Positions 35,140-47,639 of a DNA stretch of 64,000 nt are shown one piece after another. Where the stretch lies: contig JARZZO010000002.1 in NCBI GenBank assembly GCA_030544215.1, positions 80,731,150 through 80,795,149 on the forward strand, in the 5' to 3' direction. The first letter of the stretch is position 1; each line of letters opens with the position of its first letter. This stretch comes from Zantedeschia hybrid cultivar (taxonomy: Eukaryota; Streptophyta; Magnoliopsida; Alismatales; Araceae). Below the pieces are notes generated by a model. The model saw only the letters and a program-made list of their open reading frames with translations. It ran no database searches and had not been told where the DNA came from. The position numbers and the translations under genes were made by a program.

Positions 35140-35760
35140 TGCGAGGGGTAGGACGGGACAACAGCACATCGTCGCCCGTGCCGCTGCGAAAGGTGCCTGG
35201 TTCGCCGCCTTCTTCGTCCTCGCCTGGCCCTGCCTCTGCTGCCCACTGCCGCCTCCTTCGTCCTCGCCTGGCCCTACCGACTCCCTCTGCTGCGCCGAAT
35301 GCTCCAGGGACGTCCATGACGCCATCCACACCTTGCGCTTGCCCTTATCCACTGGTTTGCAATTTCTTCCACCATCGGGTTTAGGATTTAGGTCAAACTT
35401 CCAGCCGATCTGGGCCTCCATGCGTCCTTTCTCTTCTCCTAATAGGTTTCACGGGGGTGAAGGAAGTGATGGTTCCCTTTTGCAGTGATGGTTCCCATCG
35501 TTTTGACGCTCCCTTCTCCTTTGAACGCTATAAACAATACCCACCTTCTCCTATTTGTACCCCTCTGAGGCAAAATCCTACCTTGCGAGCGATGCACAAC
35601 TTGGAGGAGGGGAAGTGCGCAAGTGTTCGTGCCTGTAGGGAGGAGCGTCCTTTGAACGCTTCCTCATCGGGTTCCAACTCTGAGCCTTCGTCAGCCAAGC
35701 TATCTGCCTGGATTAACCGGTTCCTCTGAACGCCCTCTGTGTTACTTTTCATCTTCTCCT
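35140..35760. other. GC-rich segment near the left Harbinger terminus
   Basis: A CCT/GCC-rich stretch in which 'ttcgtcctcgcctggccct' occurs twice (35210 and 35259). Open frames on both strands are low-complexity and share no family resemblance. It may be promoter/leader or captured host sequence. Confidence 0.4.
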
Positions 35761-35784
35761 ACGTGCTGTTTGTGTGACATATTG

Positions 35785-35995
35785 TGGGTTGTTTTCATGC
35801 TTCTATCTTATGAGTTCTATCTTGTGGGTTGTCTTCATGCTTCTATGTTGAGTTCTATCTTGTGGGTTGTCTTCATGCTTTTATCTTGAGTTCTATCTTG
35901 TGGGTTGTCTTCATACTTCTATCTTGAGTTCTATCTTGAGTTCTATCTTGTGGGTTGTCTTCGTGCCTCTATCTTGAGTTCTATCTTGTGGATTT
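35785..35995. repeat. 38-bp minisatellite
   Basis: About five to six copies of a unit reading ttgagttctatcttgtgggt then tgtcttcatgcttctatc, including one partial unit. Confidence 0.92.
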
Positions 35996-36179
35996 TTTTT
36001 TCTATTATTCCTCTTTCCAAAAGAAAAGATATCACCCCTCATATCAAGCTCACATCTTAGTCCACCTGGATAGGACACTCCCCTATCCAATTGGAAAACT
36101 AAAACACAAAAGTTTAAAAAGAACCTAACATAAACTGTTTTATCAAGAAGATAAATCAGGGTTACAAAAGAAGATATCA

Positions 36180-36365
36180 TCAAGAGATCAGCTTCCTCCA
36201 CAATCTGGCTTTGTCAAAGATAACAGAGCTACCATCAGTCAGAATACCAGTAGCTCGTCCCCACTCTTCCACCCATCTGAATGTCTTCTTCAATAGTTCA
36301 TTAGCACTGCTGAATTGGTCACTGAATTCTCTTCTATTTCTCTCACACCATATAGTCCACAACAT
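36180..36365 (-). pseudogene. LINE-type C-terminal fragment
   Basis: About 60 codons reading LWTIWCERNRREFSDQ, LLKKTFRWVEEWGR and FDKARLWRKL. The LWxIWxERNRR motif marks the C-terminal zinc-binding reverse-transcriptase (zf-RVT) part of plant LINE proteins. Nothing upstream extends it, so it is a short relic in antisense orientation to the Harbinger genes. Confidence 0.6.
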
Positions 36366-36663
36366 GGCCGGGCATATGAGAAACCATATACATGTTTAAG
36401 GTCATTTTAATCAAATTTCTGCTTTTAGTCTACAACAAATCTTTCTTTTTGATTAGGCTATATTGGATTAGGTTTTATCATCATATCATAGTGCGAAATT
36501 CCCAATGAGCACTTTCATATTCTGAATTTTCAACTCTGTTTTATATAATAATGAATAATTCATTTGCCACTCATTCCATTTTTATGTCTCTTGAAGTAAA
36601 GCTGTACTGTTTGGATGTATTTAAAATTGACACATCTACCCTCTCCTCTTCCATTTTTCCCCT

Positions 36664-36690
36664 TACACACACACACACACACACACACAT
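36664..36690. repeat. (CA)n microsatellite
   Basis: About thirteen CA units. No gene is recognised between 36400 and 37389. Confidence 0.92.
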
Positions 36691-37389
36691 GCACGAACAA
36701 ACCAAACTTTTTATGGGGTCTATTAGAATAAGTCGGTGTATCATTTTGTGCTTTGAAATTCTCAAGGATGACTTTCACATTCTGAAGTTTCAACTCATAT
36801 CAAACTATCACCCCTCACATTCTGAAGTTTCAACTCATACCAAGGAGGATTCACTGTCATTGGACCATTAAATGGGTTTTTAGGGACAAATATGGAGTAT
36901 TGCTTGCCTAGTCTTTAATGGCCTTTTGGAACTTTTAAACCAATAAAAGATACTTTAGTTTTTATACTACTTTTCTGTAAGCATGCTCTAAATTGTTTTG
37001 AAGCTTTTGTAATTTATTTTCATGTCCCCCTCTTCTATGATACCTTTTACCTTCATCTTGGTATAGGTATAGGTCTGTTTTCCATGTGCTCATGAATTTG
37101 TTGATGATAGTTATTTTCCCCCTCTTTTCTGTGATAGACCCTCTACATAGGCAGCAACGAAAAGAATCTTGATGTGTATGATTTCTCTTTCCCCCTGTAG
37201 CAGTAAAAGAAATTTTCATAGTTTAATCCACCTACCAACCCCATAATGCCCTTCCCTTTTTCTTGTTTCTGAAATCATGGGGGTTCCTTCCCTATTATGC
37301 CACTGTCTTCTGAATTCTCACTTTCTGATTCTTTACACAGTTATTTGAATTAGTCCTCAATTCGCTTCACTTATGCTTTGTTTTTTCTT

Positions 37390-38961
37390 ATGATTAGGAA
37401 GTGTAGAAAGCGCAAACATAATATGTCCACTTCCGGTAAGTCTATGCTTATTTGTCATATTATGTATTTTCTTTTAATGTTAAATTTCATATGCTTGATG
37501 AGAACAATCTTGAGTATACCATATATATACTTTCCTATTATTACTTTTGTTATTAGATTTTATTTAGAATAATATTTTCATGAAATTTAATGCTCATCCA
37601 CATTGATCGAATGCTTTTCTGTATTAAAAGGAAACAAAGGTAAACATCCAGCTAGAATTGGGGGTGCTGGTAGAATTCGTGCCCCAAACTGGACCAATCA
37701 ACAAGACAAAATCCTGATTCACCTGCTCATGGAGCAATATGAGAAGGGAAATCATATCGAGGGTACCTTCAAAACGCAAGTTTGGTACCAGATCGCGCCT
37801 AGCTTCAATGCTGCAAGTCATCTAAATTACAACAAGGACCATCTGCAAAATCGATGGAAGGTCCTCAAAGGGATTTATGTTAAACTTAATGCACTCTTTA
37901 AAAGGACAGGGTGGGGTTGGGATGACGAAGCAAAAATGTCTGTGCCTGGAAATGAAACATGGGAGCAAGCCATTGAAGTAAGAACATTTTAAAATAATAC
38001 CATATTCTTTTCCTATTGCTACTCAGTAACTTAGGTAATGACATGTCCCCAAATGTTTCAGGCAAATAGTGACTTTCGTACATTAAAAGGCAAAACCTTT
38101 GAGTTCTTGAGACAGATGGAATACATGACAGCTAGTAGCACGGCCAATGGGGGAGATGCAGAAGGGTCTATGCATGCGTCAGAATATGTGAATACACGTC
38201 GACGTAAGACTGTGAATCACAACAATCTCGCACAGCCAGTGGAGCCCTCACCACAGCCACAACATTTGCTACAACCAGTGCAAGCCCCACCGCCCTCTGT
38301 ACAGGTCAATGAAGAATATGTCCAAGGTCATATAGCTATTAGTGATTACGTTAATGCCCTTCGCTATGCATCAGTAGCCCCAAATTATGACTTTGACATC
38401 GGTTATGCCAATGCTGGTTCCATAACAGGTGACGATCTTATGTCCATATCCCAGCAACTTCATACCTCATCGTACGGTGGATATGAGCAACACTACAGTG
38501 GCGGTTACTTCCCAACCCAATCTCATTACTCCGTTCGAACTCCAACCCCTCCGCCAGCTTCGCCTACACGTATGGTCAATGAAGAGGAGATCACTTCTCC
38601 TCAGAACAAAGAAGCATCTTGCTCAAAGCGTCGGGGTAAAAGAAGCATTGGGGACGAAGCAGTGCTTTCTTTCTCCGCTGCGTTGCTCGAGCGCACTGAA
38701 GTTCTTAGGGACTTGAGAGCAGATCGGGCTTCGTCCAAGTGTTCTAGTGGCAGTACCAATGTGTCCGATACACCGGCGGATGTACAAGATACGATCCCAA
38801 CAGTGAAGGAGTGTATGGATGATCTACGCCGTGTTCCAAACATGCCGCGTAATTTGTACTTCAGGGCTGTGAACATGTTTGGTACACCAAGTATTCGGTC
38901 GGTCTACATGGCTCTGCCAGAGGAGGAGAAGCTGGATTGGGTTATTGCTTGGACTAGTTGA
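37390..38961 (+). CDS. PIF/Harbinger ORF1, Myb/SANT-like DNA-binding protein (3 exons)
   Basis: Exons 37390-37435, 37631-37977 and 38062-38961 join in phase (GT..AG) to give 430 residues. Residues of about 30-130 form a Myb/SANT-like (Myb_DNA-bind_3) domain: NWTNQQDKILIHLLMEQY, LQNRWKVLKGIYVKL and the tryptophans of GWGWDDEAK. A Pro/Gln/Ser/Tyr-rich linker follows. The C-terminal block (PRNLYFRAVNMFGTPSIRSV, then ALPEEEKLDWV) is conserved in this family. In PIF/Pong elements ORF1 works with the transposase and helps it bind the element ends. The frame is intact. ATG 37390 is the first in-frame ATG; 'MSTSG' starts 33 bp later. Confidence 0.82.
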
Positions 38962-39225
38962 GTTGATTGAGTTCTTGTGGTCATCATCTGTTCTTTTCTA
39001 CTTTGGGGATTGTATCTTATTATGTCTTCATCGTACTAGGCCCACTTCCACTTGAACCTCTATCTTATGTTCTTATGTTTTGGACTGAAATTTAATTAAC
39101 GTTGTACTCCTTAGTACTTGATTCACATGTGGTCACTTATGTCTATTGTGCTAGTATAATGTCCTATTTCTACTTGTATGTCCCGTGCAGGTGTATCATT
39201 CTAACTAAGAATGTGACGTTTTAAG

Positions 39226-39582
39226 TGTTACGTTGTGTGGGTTGGCCGTGAGCCTAGTTTGTACCTTACTTGGGGAGAATGTTATGCCCAAGTGAATGGT
39301 TTTCCAGGAGTTCGATACAAGGGGTTCCACTCAATTGAAGAGGGAGAGACAGCACTATATGGTGTTGTGGAGCAGCCTATACCGAGACCAAGAATCACAC
39401 GCGAGGAATATGCAATGGGCACTCCAAGTACTGTACGAGCCTTGAGTAGTCCCTCAACATCACACATGTCAACAGATTTCTCATACCAATATTGTATCAT
39501 GATAATCCTTTTGTTTGTAATTGTCCTCTTACTTTTTTTAATCTTGGTTGGTGTGATTTTAATGCCCTTGAGGGGCCGTTGA
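39226..39582 (+). CDS. Small protein with RNase H1 N-terminal (viroplasmin-like) domain and a membrane segment; 5' exon unknown
   Basis: The visible exon starts after an acceptor-like ttttaag and reads CYVVWVGREPSLYLTWGECY, AQVNGFPGVRYKGFHS and EEGETAL. This is the double-stranded RNA/RNA-DNA hybrid-binding fold found at the N-terminus of RNase H1. Linker residues follow, then a strongly hydrophobic C-terminal segment of about 24 residues ending MPLRGR. No RNase H catalytic domain is present. It lies between ORF1 and the transposase on the same strand. Whether it is part of the element or a captured gene is not settled. No ATG opens this exon, so at least one upstream exon is missing from this call. 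Confidence 0.55.
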   Translation, partial: CYVVWVGREPSLYLTWGECYAQVNGFPGVRYKGFHSIEEGETALYGVVEQPIPRPRITREEYAMGTPSTVRALSSPSTSHMSTDFSYQYCIMIILLFVIVLLLFLILVGVILMPLRGR

Positions 39583-39722
39583 TGTATTTTAAAGTTCCTT
39601 AATCTTACACACCTTTCTTCGTTCTTCTCGCATAATGTCTCGTTATTTTTGTTTGAATCATGTACCATATTGAGTTGGAATGACAATTAAGGGTGCTTCA
39701 TGTAGACATCAATGATTTCATA

Positions 39723-40974
39723 ATGGAGTTCATTCACGAAGACGACGAGATGATTGAAGAGATTGAAGAAGTAGTACTTGAAGCAATATCAGATCAGTAT
39801 GCCCCCGTTGTTCCTAGACGAAAGATGTTTACTTCGCTGCATACTGGTCATGTGTGGATACAAGAGGTGCTACAAGGCCATGAACGGAGGGCCTATTGGG
39901 CCTTCAGGCTTAGTCCTAGCATGTTCATTGCACTGAGGGACATCTTAGTGGACAAGGGCTTACTATTTGACTCACGACATGTGACTGCCTATGAGCAACT
40001 GGCGATGTTCTTGCATGCTGTTGGTCATGGTGTTGCTACTGGGGCATTGTGTGAGTACTTTCAACACTCTTCACAGACAATTAGCTATTATGTAAATAAC
40101 GTTGCTATGGCATTGGCATCTCTAAAGAAGGAGTTTATTCAACTTCCTTCTAATGTGAGTCAATGCCACCCTCATATCCGAGGAAAGGATTATTTCTATC
40201 CTTATTTCAAGGTACTTAACTTTCTTATTGCATTTAATTTTCAATCGTCAATCAAAGTCCTTAGATATCGTCTTATATTTTCATTGTACTGTGTAGGATG
40301 CTATTGGGGCGATCGATGGGACACATATAATAGCCAATATCCCACGAAAAGATCATGGTCGGTTTCGTAACCGCAAAGGTTATATAAGCCAAAATGTCAT
40401 GGGGGTAGTCTCTTTCGACCTTACTTTTCTATATGTTGCTGTTGGTTGGGAAGGCTCTGCAGCTGATATGAGAGTGTTGAAATGGGCATTGGATCATGGT
40501 GGATTTCGGGTCCCTCGCGGCAAATATTATCTTGTCGACTCTGGATATGCAAACACACGAAGTTTCTTAGCTCCTTATCGCGGAGAACGTTACCACATAG
40601 GCAGCTTTAGAGGTCGTGGTCGCCATTATGCAAATGAAAGGGAGAAGTTCAACCATAGACATGCACAACTGAGGAATTGTGTAGAGCGTGTCTTCGGTGT
40701 TTTGAAGAATCGTTTTCAGATCTTAAGAGAGGGTTGCATGTATCCATGGCCAACACAACGTAAGATAGTCTTAGCATGTTGTGTCATCCATAACTTCATT
40801 CGTCGAAGGGAAGGACATGATGCATACTTGAACATGACAAATGAACGTGGACTTGAAGAAGATGATGGTGATATTGACTATCCCATTGACATTGCGCCTA
40901 GCCAAGCTGAGCTAGTTGTAGGGGATCATATCAGAGACGAAATTGCAAACCAACTTTGGGACGAGCATAATTAG
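39723..40974 (+). CDS. PIF/Harbinger DDE transposase (2 exons)
   Basis: Exons 39723-40211 and 40297-40974 are separated by an 85-bp GT..AG intron and give 388 residues. The N-terminal part has the helix-turn-helix-like LAMFLHAVGHGVATGALCEY. The DDE_Tnp_4 catalytic core carries Asp in AIDGTH (about 170), Asp in LVDSGYANT (about 244) and Glu in NCVERVFGVLKNRF (about 293). All three acidic residues are present and the frame is uninterrupted, so it could be active. The alternative is domestication (HARBI1/ALP1-like). The nearby Myb-like ORF1 in the usual order argues for a transposon. It is close in sequence to the broken copy at 53395-53861. Confidence 0.88.
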
Positions 40975-42170
40975 AGTTGATAGATGTTTCGTTTGCTTGC
41001 TCTTTTAAAGGTTCTGTCTGACATTAGTTCTTTTCCATTTTATGATGCTTCATTTTTATGGCATGTATGTTTTATTTTTGCTTCTATTTAGTGGATATTC
41101 TATTGCTACTTCTCTTGTTGACTGTATGACATCTAACTTTAATTCATATTTGGAGTTTGTTTCTTTTCATTCATATACACTGAAAATTGATATTGTTTCT
41201 TGTCATTTGTTCTTACAGGTGGTGCGCAAATATGGTTGGAATGCTTCTTTCTTACACAAACACTCAGATAGCAGGACATCATAATTGCAGTTGTATACCG
41301 ATTGCACATTTGGGTAGTAGGAAGGCATACGTGCAACCCTACCCAAATATGTCTTCGGATATTATAAGGGCATGATTGCAACCCTATCTGAATGTTGTAA
41401 TATATGGACAATGATGAAGAAAGAAGCAGTGAGTCTATTGGTTGGATGGCTTTTAAGCAACCCCAATAGATGATGAAACAATTTTTTTCTGAGTCCATCT
41501 TAAATTTCCTTATAAATATACGTATGTGTGAATGTGGTAGAGGTTGCATGAGCCTCATGTGATTTCATGCTATTAGAATAAAGATTAAATGTCAATTGAC
41601 TGAAATGTGGTAATGGTTTGGAGGTTGCATGAGCCTCAATTGATTTCATGCCATTTAGAATTTGAAGAAGTATTCGGTGAGCTGTGAACTGCTCGGATGG
41701 TGAGAAAAATAATAAAGGCAACAGCTTTCCCTTATTACTGTAGGATGGTGAGCTGTGAACTACTCGGATTCTTTTCTTCTTTGTCTCTTTATATGCTATG
41801 GTGAAAGGCCTACTTTCTTGTCCTTGGAGAACTTAACTTTGCAGTAGAATAGATTTGATCATATAGAAGTCATCCAGCTGTTGGATGGTGGATAACAGTA
41901 CACGGTTTTCTCCTTCCCCCGTGTTGGATTCTAGTTCTGGGAATTACTTTTGCCTTTAGCCCTTTGGTTTAAAGCTGCCAAGGTGATTTGTTCCTCCTCC
42001 TTGCAAGAAATTACCGGTCAAAACTACAGTGTCCAGTACTCCTTTGCTTTTTACTTAAAGCTCTTCTTGTTTCTTGGGCAAGCTTGTACAACCCTGTGGC
42101 TTGAGGGAGTCCAGCTTACAGGGCCTCTGTGTTCAACTGATTTCAACTCAAGTGATGTGCATGGGATTGC
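40975..42170. other. Spacer right of the transposase, with a small tandem duplication
   Basis: The phrase gaggttgcatgagcctca with gatttcatgc occurs at 41540-41570 and 41620-41652. No coding family is recognised. Confidence 0.5.
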
Positions 42171-42640
42171 AAAGGGTTCCATGGGGAAGAAGAGGATGAA
42201 GATGCCAGAATGTGGTGCTTTGGATTCCCAATTCCCATCTAGCAGGGTTCAAGTAAGTGGGGTCTTTCAGCTTTGCATTTTCCTTGTTGGGACTTTCTTT
42301 ATGAATGGTTTATGCAATTCGGTTGATTTCTATGCTTCTTTCTCTATTATGTAGACTGCTGAAACTGAAGAGAAGAAAGATGGGATTCCTGACTCTATCA
42401 AGAGACTCAGAAAGAAAGAAGTGGAGAAAGACATAGCAATGGCAGCAAGGGTTACTCCCAACAATAGAGAAGGCCCAGTTTGCCAAAACTCTCGTTGTCT
42501 ATTATATTAGATACAATTGTTTTCAAAGTAAATATTTAGTAGCTTTATCATGATTTGAATGAATATATCTAACTTATCACTTCTTTGCAGACCAAAATAC
42601 AACTGCGTTTAAAGAGGTCGCAATAATCTGTCACCCCCGT
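42171..42640 (+). pseudogene. Exon-like host gene fragments, family unknown
   Basis: One stretch ends with SMGKKRMKMPECGALDSQFP and a donor-like gtaagt near 42253. The next, after tag at 42354, reads TAETEEKKDGIPDSIKRLRK then KEVEKDIAMAARVTPNN. A third at about 42590 reads TKIQLRLKRSQ and stops. They look like successive exons of one plant gene, but I do not recognise the family. Confidence 0.35.
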
Positions 42641-45600
42641 GTTGGCGAATATGCATTTGGTTTTATTACATCATCAGTGATCCTTCAGGTATACTTTCCT
42701 TTCCCCATCAATAATGAGGTACTCACAGTTTTTCAGTTCAAGCAAAAGAACTTGTACTGATGAAGATGGCAATTATCTGATGTGTTCAAGAAGTTTTGAC
42801 CTAAAAAAAGGAAGCTGATGGAGAAGGGATGGGGTAGATGGGTTGGAGCAGGTGGGCAAGAGGAGAGAAAGAAAATGAGGGAGAGTTTATGACTTGATGC
42901 TAATATGCTTTCCATGGGAGATTTTAGAATTTCATTCCATGTGGAGGAAAACAGCTTGAGCATTTTTCTCATGTTGTAGCATTCTAGGTGAGTTTTATGT
43001 GCCATTTGTAATTGGTATCCAATTTATTCAGATGACTTGAGCTATTACATAAACTTTATGATATGTTTTGAACATCCAGTCCCTAATTACACATCTAAGT
43101 AATTACTGTAAACAAGATTGCATCATAGAAGGTTCCATAGTCTCGCCCTCATGGACTCACAAGGTTAGCCTCTACTAGGCTACCTATTCTGAATTAGGTC
43201 AGTCTGCCCCTTTGAGTGAAATTTTATAGTTTTGTGGTTGCAGTATTTTGCAGCTACTTAATTCTAGACTTTTAGCCTGAGGCTAGAGGGCTGTTGGTAG
43301 TAGTTTGAAATTTTGCTTCCATCACTTATTTTTTGCCTAGTATTATCTTTCATCTTAGTGTGTTCGTGTTCTTCAGAAAACCCATAGCATAATTTCAGCG
43401 CTCAGCCCTGGTTACACGTATCAGTAAGTACTGCAAGATCAATTTTCCATGATATTGATGGCAAAGATGTTACCTCAACTGCACCTACCTCTACTGCACC
43501 TAGTTTGTATATACTAACTTAGCTTTGTCATTTCTGCTGCCTTGACCTAATGCTGTTTGGCCTCTTTGTGAATTTCAAGGATGACAGATTTTCAGATTAG
43601 TCCAGAGTTCTGACTGTAAACAAATGATGAATTTGTTCTTCTGGATTGTAGCCTTTCAATATTATCTTAAAGGGTTCTATTCCCACCTTTATTATAAGGA
43701 AAATATTAAGCTATGGCCTCAGTCACCTGTTGGCTCTTCAAACTTTTGTGAATAACATTTTGTTTGCTTTCAAATTTGATCTGTCATGGTACTTGAAATT
43801 TGTAATGAGTAAAGTATCCTGATTGAGTAATTCAATATCATTAACTGGATTTTAGTCTACAAGAGACCCATAGCTGAAAAGAGTCAGCATCAACAAGATT
43901 AGATAGTCATTTGGGATTTTCCACAGCACTCATGTTAAATTACATTGCATCAGGAAGAGCAGACGGTGCTATAGGAGTTTTCTTAGCCCTCATGTAAAAT
44001 TACATTGACTTTGTAAACCATTGGTCCTGTGTCGTGTACTAAATTATGGACCCTGTATTTGTTGATGAGTCTCATAGGATGTTCATGATATATCAGTGTT
44101 TAGAGTGTGATGGGGGACAGAGGAAGAAGTCGGGGGGTTTGGAGAGACTACTGGTGTGGCACCGATAGTGGGGAGGCCTCCAACATCACACCGGCAGCTA
44201 GGACGTCACACCCTGTCTCGTCACATGATAGATTCGACTCCGTCGTAGGGTCGTCTTTTCCATCGCAGAGAGGAACTCACAATAATTCATCATAATTTGT
44301 GCAAAGAATCATTCATAAATTAAAAAGAGACCATACATCTATATATAATGTTTAGAGACCTTTCTGACTCAAACTTGACTATCAAACATCTCTAAGTAGA
44401 TAATTATTGCGAAAATTCCCACTAAAAACTTTTGAAAAACAAAAAAATACACCTAAAATTCAGAAAAATAAAAAACATGTTAAATGAGCTCCAAGTAGTT
44501 AACATAAAATAACTATGGACTCATCTAAAAATAATCTATGCTGTAAACGGGCTTTGGGAAGCTTCTGAGCGCAAACGGAGCTTGCATTGGTCTTGAATTC
44601 TCATCAGAGTGCCTCTCAAATGAGGCTTGCCAAGCTGGTGCCACTTCTTGATTCTTGCACCTCACTATAAGGAAGTTCCTTTATATTGAAGAAAAACATC
44701 AAGTACCTAAGCATGCAGGTTTTCCAGCTCATTCTAAAGGTTTTAATCACAAATGGTCCAGACATGCTAAACTTTCCGAAATCCCATTGTCAAGTTTTTT
44801 TTTTTCCCGTTTTTACTGTTACACTTTTTCAAGATGTGCATATGTTCAATGGTAGTGTGAGGCAGATAAGGGCTGCAAAACACAATTCTGAAATTCTGCA
44901 TAAGCATGTGGAGCTTTATCTATGCTTAATGTCATCTAACTTTTCTCTTTTGTTCTTTTTCAACATTCAAAATGTATGGCATGATCTGTTCCTCCTACAT
45001 TCAAAGTACTTACAGAATGATCTGAATCCTTCCTCTTCTTAGAATTAATGAAAAAGGTTATTATTTCTGCTTCATTTGTTTTTTCAGCAACATCGTCATT
45101 TGCATTGCCTATGATTCTTTCTTGCTTCTTGTGAATTATAAAGTAAGCATGAAATATATCAATCACAGTAGCTAGGAGATCTTTGATTTTTACAAATGAA
45201 TGGCATGATCGACCTGCTGGATCCTATGCTTTTGATATTATCTTCCTTAGGGAAAAATGAATCTGTCTATGTTATCGGTCATTTTTTTGTGATTGAAGTT
45301 TTCTCTGGACTAGATGCATTATCAGTCATTTTTTTGTGATTGAAGTTTTCTATGGACTAGATGCATGGATTAATATCAGGAACTTTCAGAAATGGTCTTA
45401 TCAAGGTTGTTAGTTGGTCACTACAAATGACTTAAGTAGCACCTGCATCTTGAGTACAGTTGCCCACTACCAGTCTCTGGAAAAGCCAATATCAGATGAT
45501 TAACGCTGACCTTACATGATGTGGAGAGCTACATGGTCCTCTACCTGAGTTTCCCCAACACAAGCAGGGTTCTCTCCAAAAGAAAACGAATCAAGGCTGA

Positions 45601-45961
45601 GGGCCACCCGTTTTTTCCTTTTGCTGGAAGGTATTGCATGGATTATTGTGGCTTCATGAGCCCTATGGGCTGTGGTATGATATTATGGACCTTAAACCCA
45701 TTGTTCAGAACTGCGAGTGAAGCAAACTATGCATTTTCTGATATAGGGGCCTTTAGGATATCAGTTGAAGGATACTACTTAGGCTGATATTGCTGAATAT
45801 GGCTTGTTCTCACTTGCAAACGCAAAGACATAGGGATCCAACTTGGAGTTGTATTGGTTGACCAAGTCAACCAAATGAGATTTATCTATGAATTAGCTGT
45901 CATCAGATTTATCCCATGAATTCGAGAACATATTCTCACTGTGAGAAAGAACTTTTATTAG
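42641..45961. other. Unassigned spacer with intron-like and GC-rich patches
   Basis: Mostly AT-rich. A GC-rich island at 44107-44290 stands out against its surroundings. A near-identical 60-bp doubling (catttttttgtgattgaagt) sits at 45280-45365. I looked for a first E2F DNA-binding domain here and did not find one. Confidence 0.4.
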
Positions 45962-47010
45962 TATTCGGACGATGAAGAAGATGATAGTTTACCTCATCAG
46001 ACCACGGACTCTGGTGGAGACCAAGGAAGCCCCAACTCCAATGCTCCTTTGGGCAGTGCTCCTTGGAAGGTTAGATCAGGTAAGCTTTGGCTTGTCCCCT
46101 TTTTTTGTCCTTTATTTTTATTTCAATTTTCTTGGATTTGCGCTGATAGTTTAATGTTCTTTAATGATAATTATTGATTTGTTGTTTTTTTGTACCTCTA
46201 GTCATGGAGAACAGAAGCGAGAAGTCCTTGGGCCTGTTGACTCAAAATTTTGTCAAGCTTTTTCTCACTACTAATGTAAGTCTTTGATCTGTTGATCATA
46301 AAGGTCGGCACATTGGCATGTATTTGGGTTTCTATGTTTTGCGAATAACTTGATTTCTATATGCTTCTAAAAGGTGGATACAATTTCCCTTGATGAAGCT
46401 GCAAAGTTGTTACTTGGTGCTGGTGATTCATGCCAAATGAGAAGTTAGTGCATTCATCCTTTCTCCTCTTTGCCGGTTTTAATTCACTATTTTGAAAACC
46501 TAACACCTGTTACTTTTCTCCCAAAGATAATGCAGCTAAAGTTCGCCGACTATGTGACATTGCAAATGTACTGTCCTCTGTGAATCTGATCGAGAAGGTA
46601 ACATCTAAAATCTTCAGATCTTGTAATTAATAACCAACCAAAATGTTTTTTTTTTTGTGAGTTAAATTGTTCGTTATTCTTGCAGACCCAACAAGCTGAA
46701 AGCAGAAAGCCGGCATTTAGATGGCTGGGTTTGGATGGAGAGCCACAGAATGATGTTAGTTGTTGTCGTTCCAACTGTGAAACAATTGAATAAACGGGTG
46801 TTTGGTTCAGATATCACCAATACGGATTTTAAGCGGAGGAAGCCAATCCCTTCAGCACGGAGTAGAAGTGAGATTATCAAGGAATGCAATTTGACAGCGC
46901 AGAAGCAGCTGCAGTGCTCAAGAGGTCATGTTTTTGGTCCATTTCGTCCTGCTGGGGTAGCCAGAGGAGAAAAGGATACGGAGCTGACACATGAAAAGAG
47001 GGCTTGTATC
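45962..47010 (+). pseudogene. Fragment of atypical E2F (DEL/E2Fe-like) gene
   Basis: Exons at 45962-46079, 46202-46275, 46374-46443, 46536-46597 and 46686-about 47010 keep their GT..AG borders and phases. They encode an acidic linker, then the second E2F DNA-binding domain (EKSLGLLTQNFVKLFL, VDTISLDEAAKLLL, TKVRRLCDIANVLSSVNLIE, RKPAFRWLGLDG). After GEPQND the frame breaks by one base. The other frame continues with the family's C-terminal words (NKRVFGSDITN, CSRGHVFGPFRP). A stop precedes the first exon, and the first DNA-binding domain is absent. DEL proteins repress E2F targets and restrain endoreduplication. This copy cannot make a whole one. An assembly error could explain the frameshift but not the missing domain. 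Confidence 0.8.
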
Positions 47011-47639
47011 ATTTATTTCTCCATCTTTAGCTATGCAAATTTTAATAGTCCGTATCCTAGGGAGTCGTACTATATTCAGATGTTTTGAAACGTTTAGCAT
47101 CAACTTTAGTTGATTGCCATTTTGTAACAAAATTTTATGTCACAACATCCATCCATGTTCATTGTCACCAACAGTGATGTTATGATTCGTATGATTACTA
47201 TATTTGATAATTATTATCTTTGGTTTTGAAGTTTTGCACAGAATCTGGTGTTCTTCATGTCATCACCACACCATTGAGGCATTGCATTGATTATTAAATT
47301 GCTTCCAAATACCACTTATGAAAATGGCACAGTTGCTGGTCCGATGTTAAATAGCATATGTTATACTGTTTTTTTACAGAAATTATCGTATCTGGAGGAA
47401 TGACAATCAAGTGATTGCTCCTGTAGAAAGATTGCCAAGGCAGAGTGTTCGTTTGAATAGGATGATTTAAGAGCAGGTAAATGCTGGGTCATGTTCTGAA
47501 TACGTTGGATTGTTGGGAAAGCTGTCTTCTTTCTTTTTTTCCCCCTTTTTTTCCCTTTTGTTTATTATATTTAAATGTTACATTGTATACCTGCAACAAT
47601 GAACGTGAACAATTATATCAATAAGCATAGAATAACATT

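Noticed and set aside
39226..39582. Reading the viroplasmin-like domain as an integrated plant pararetrovirus
   Set aside because: The domain is also the normal N-terminus of eukaryotic RNase H1. No coat, movement or reverse-transcriptase sequence is nearby, and the context is a DNA transposon.
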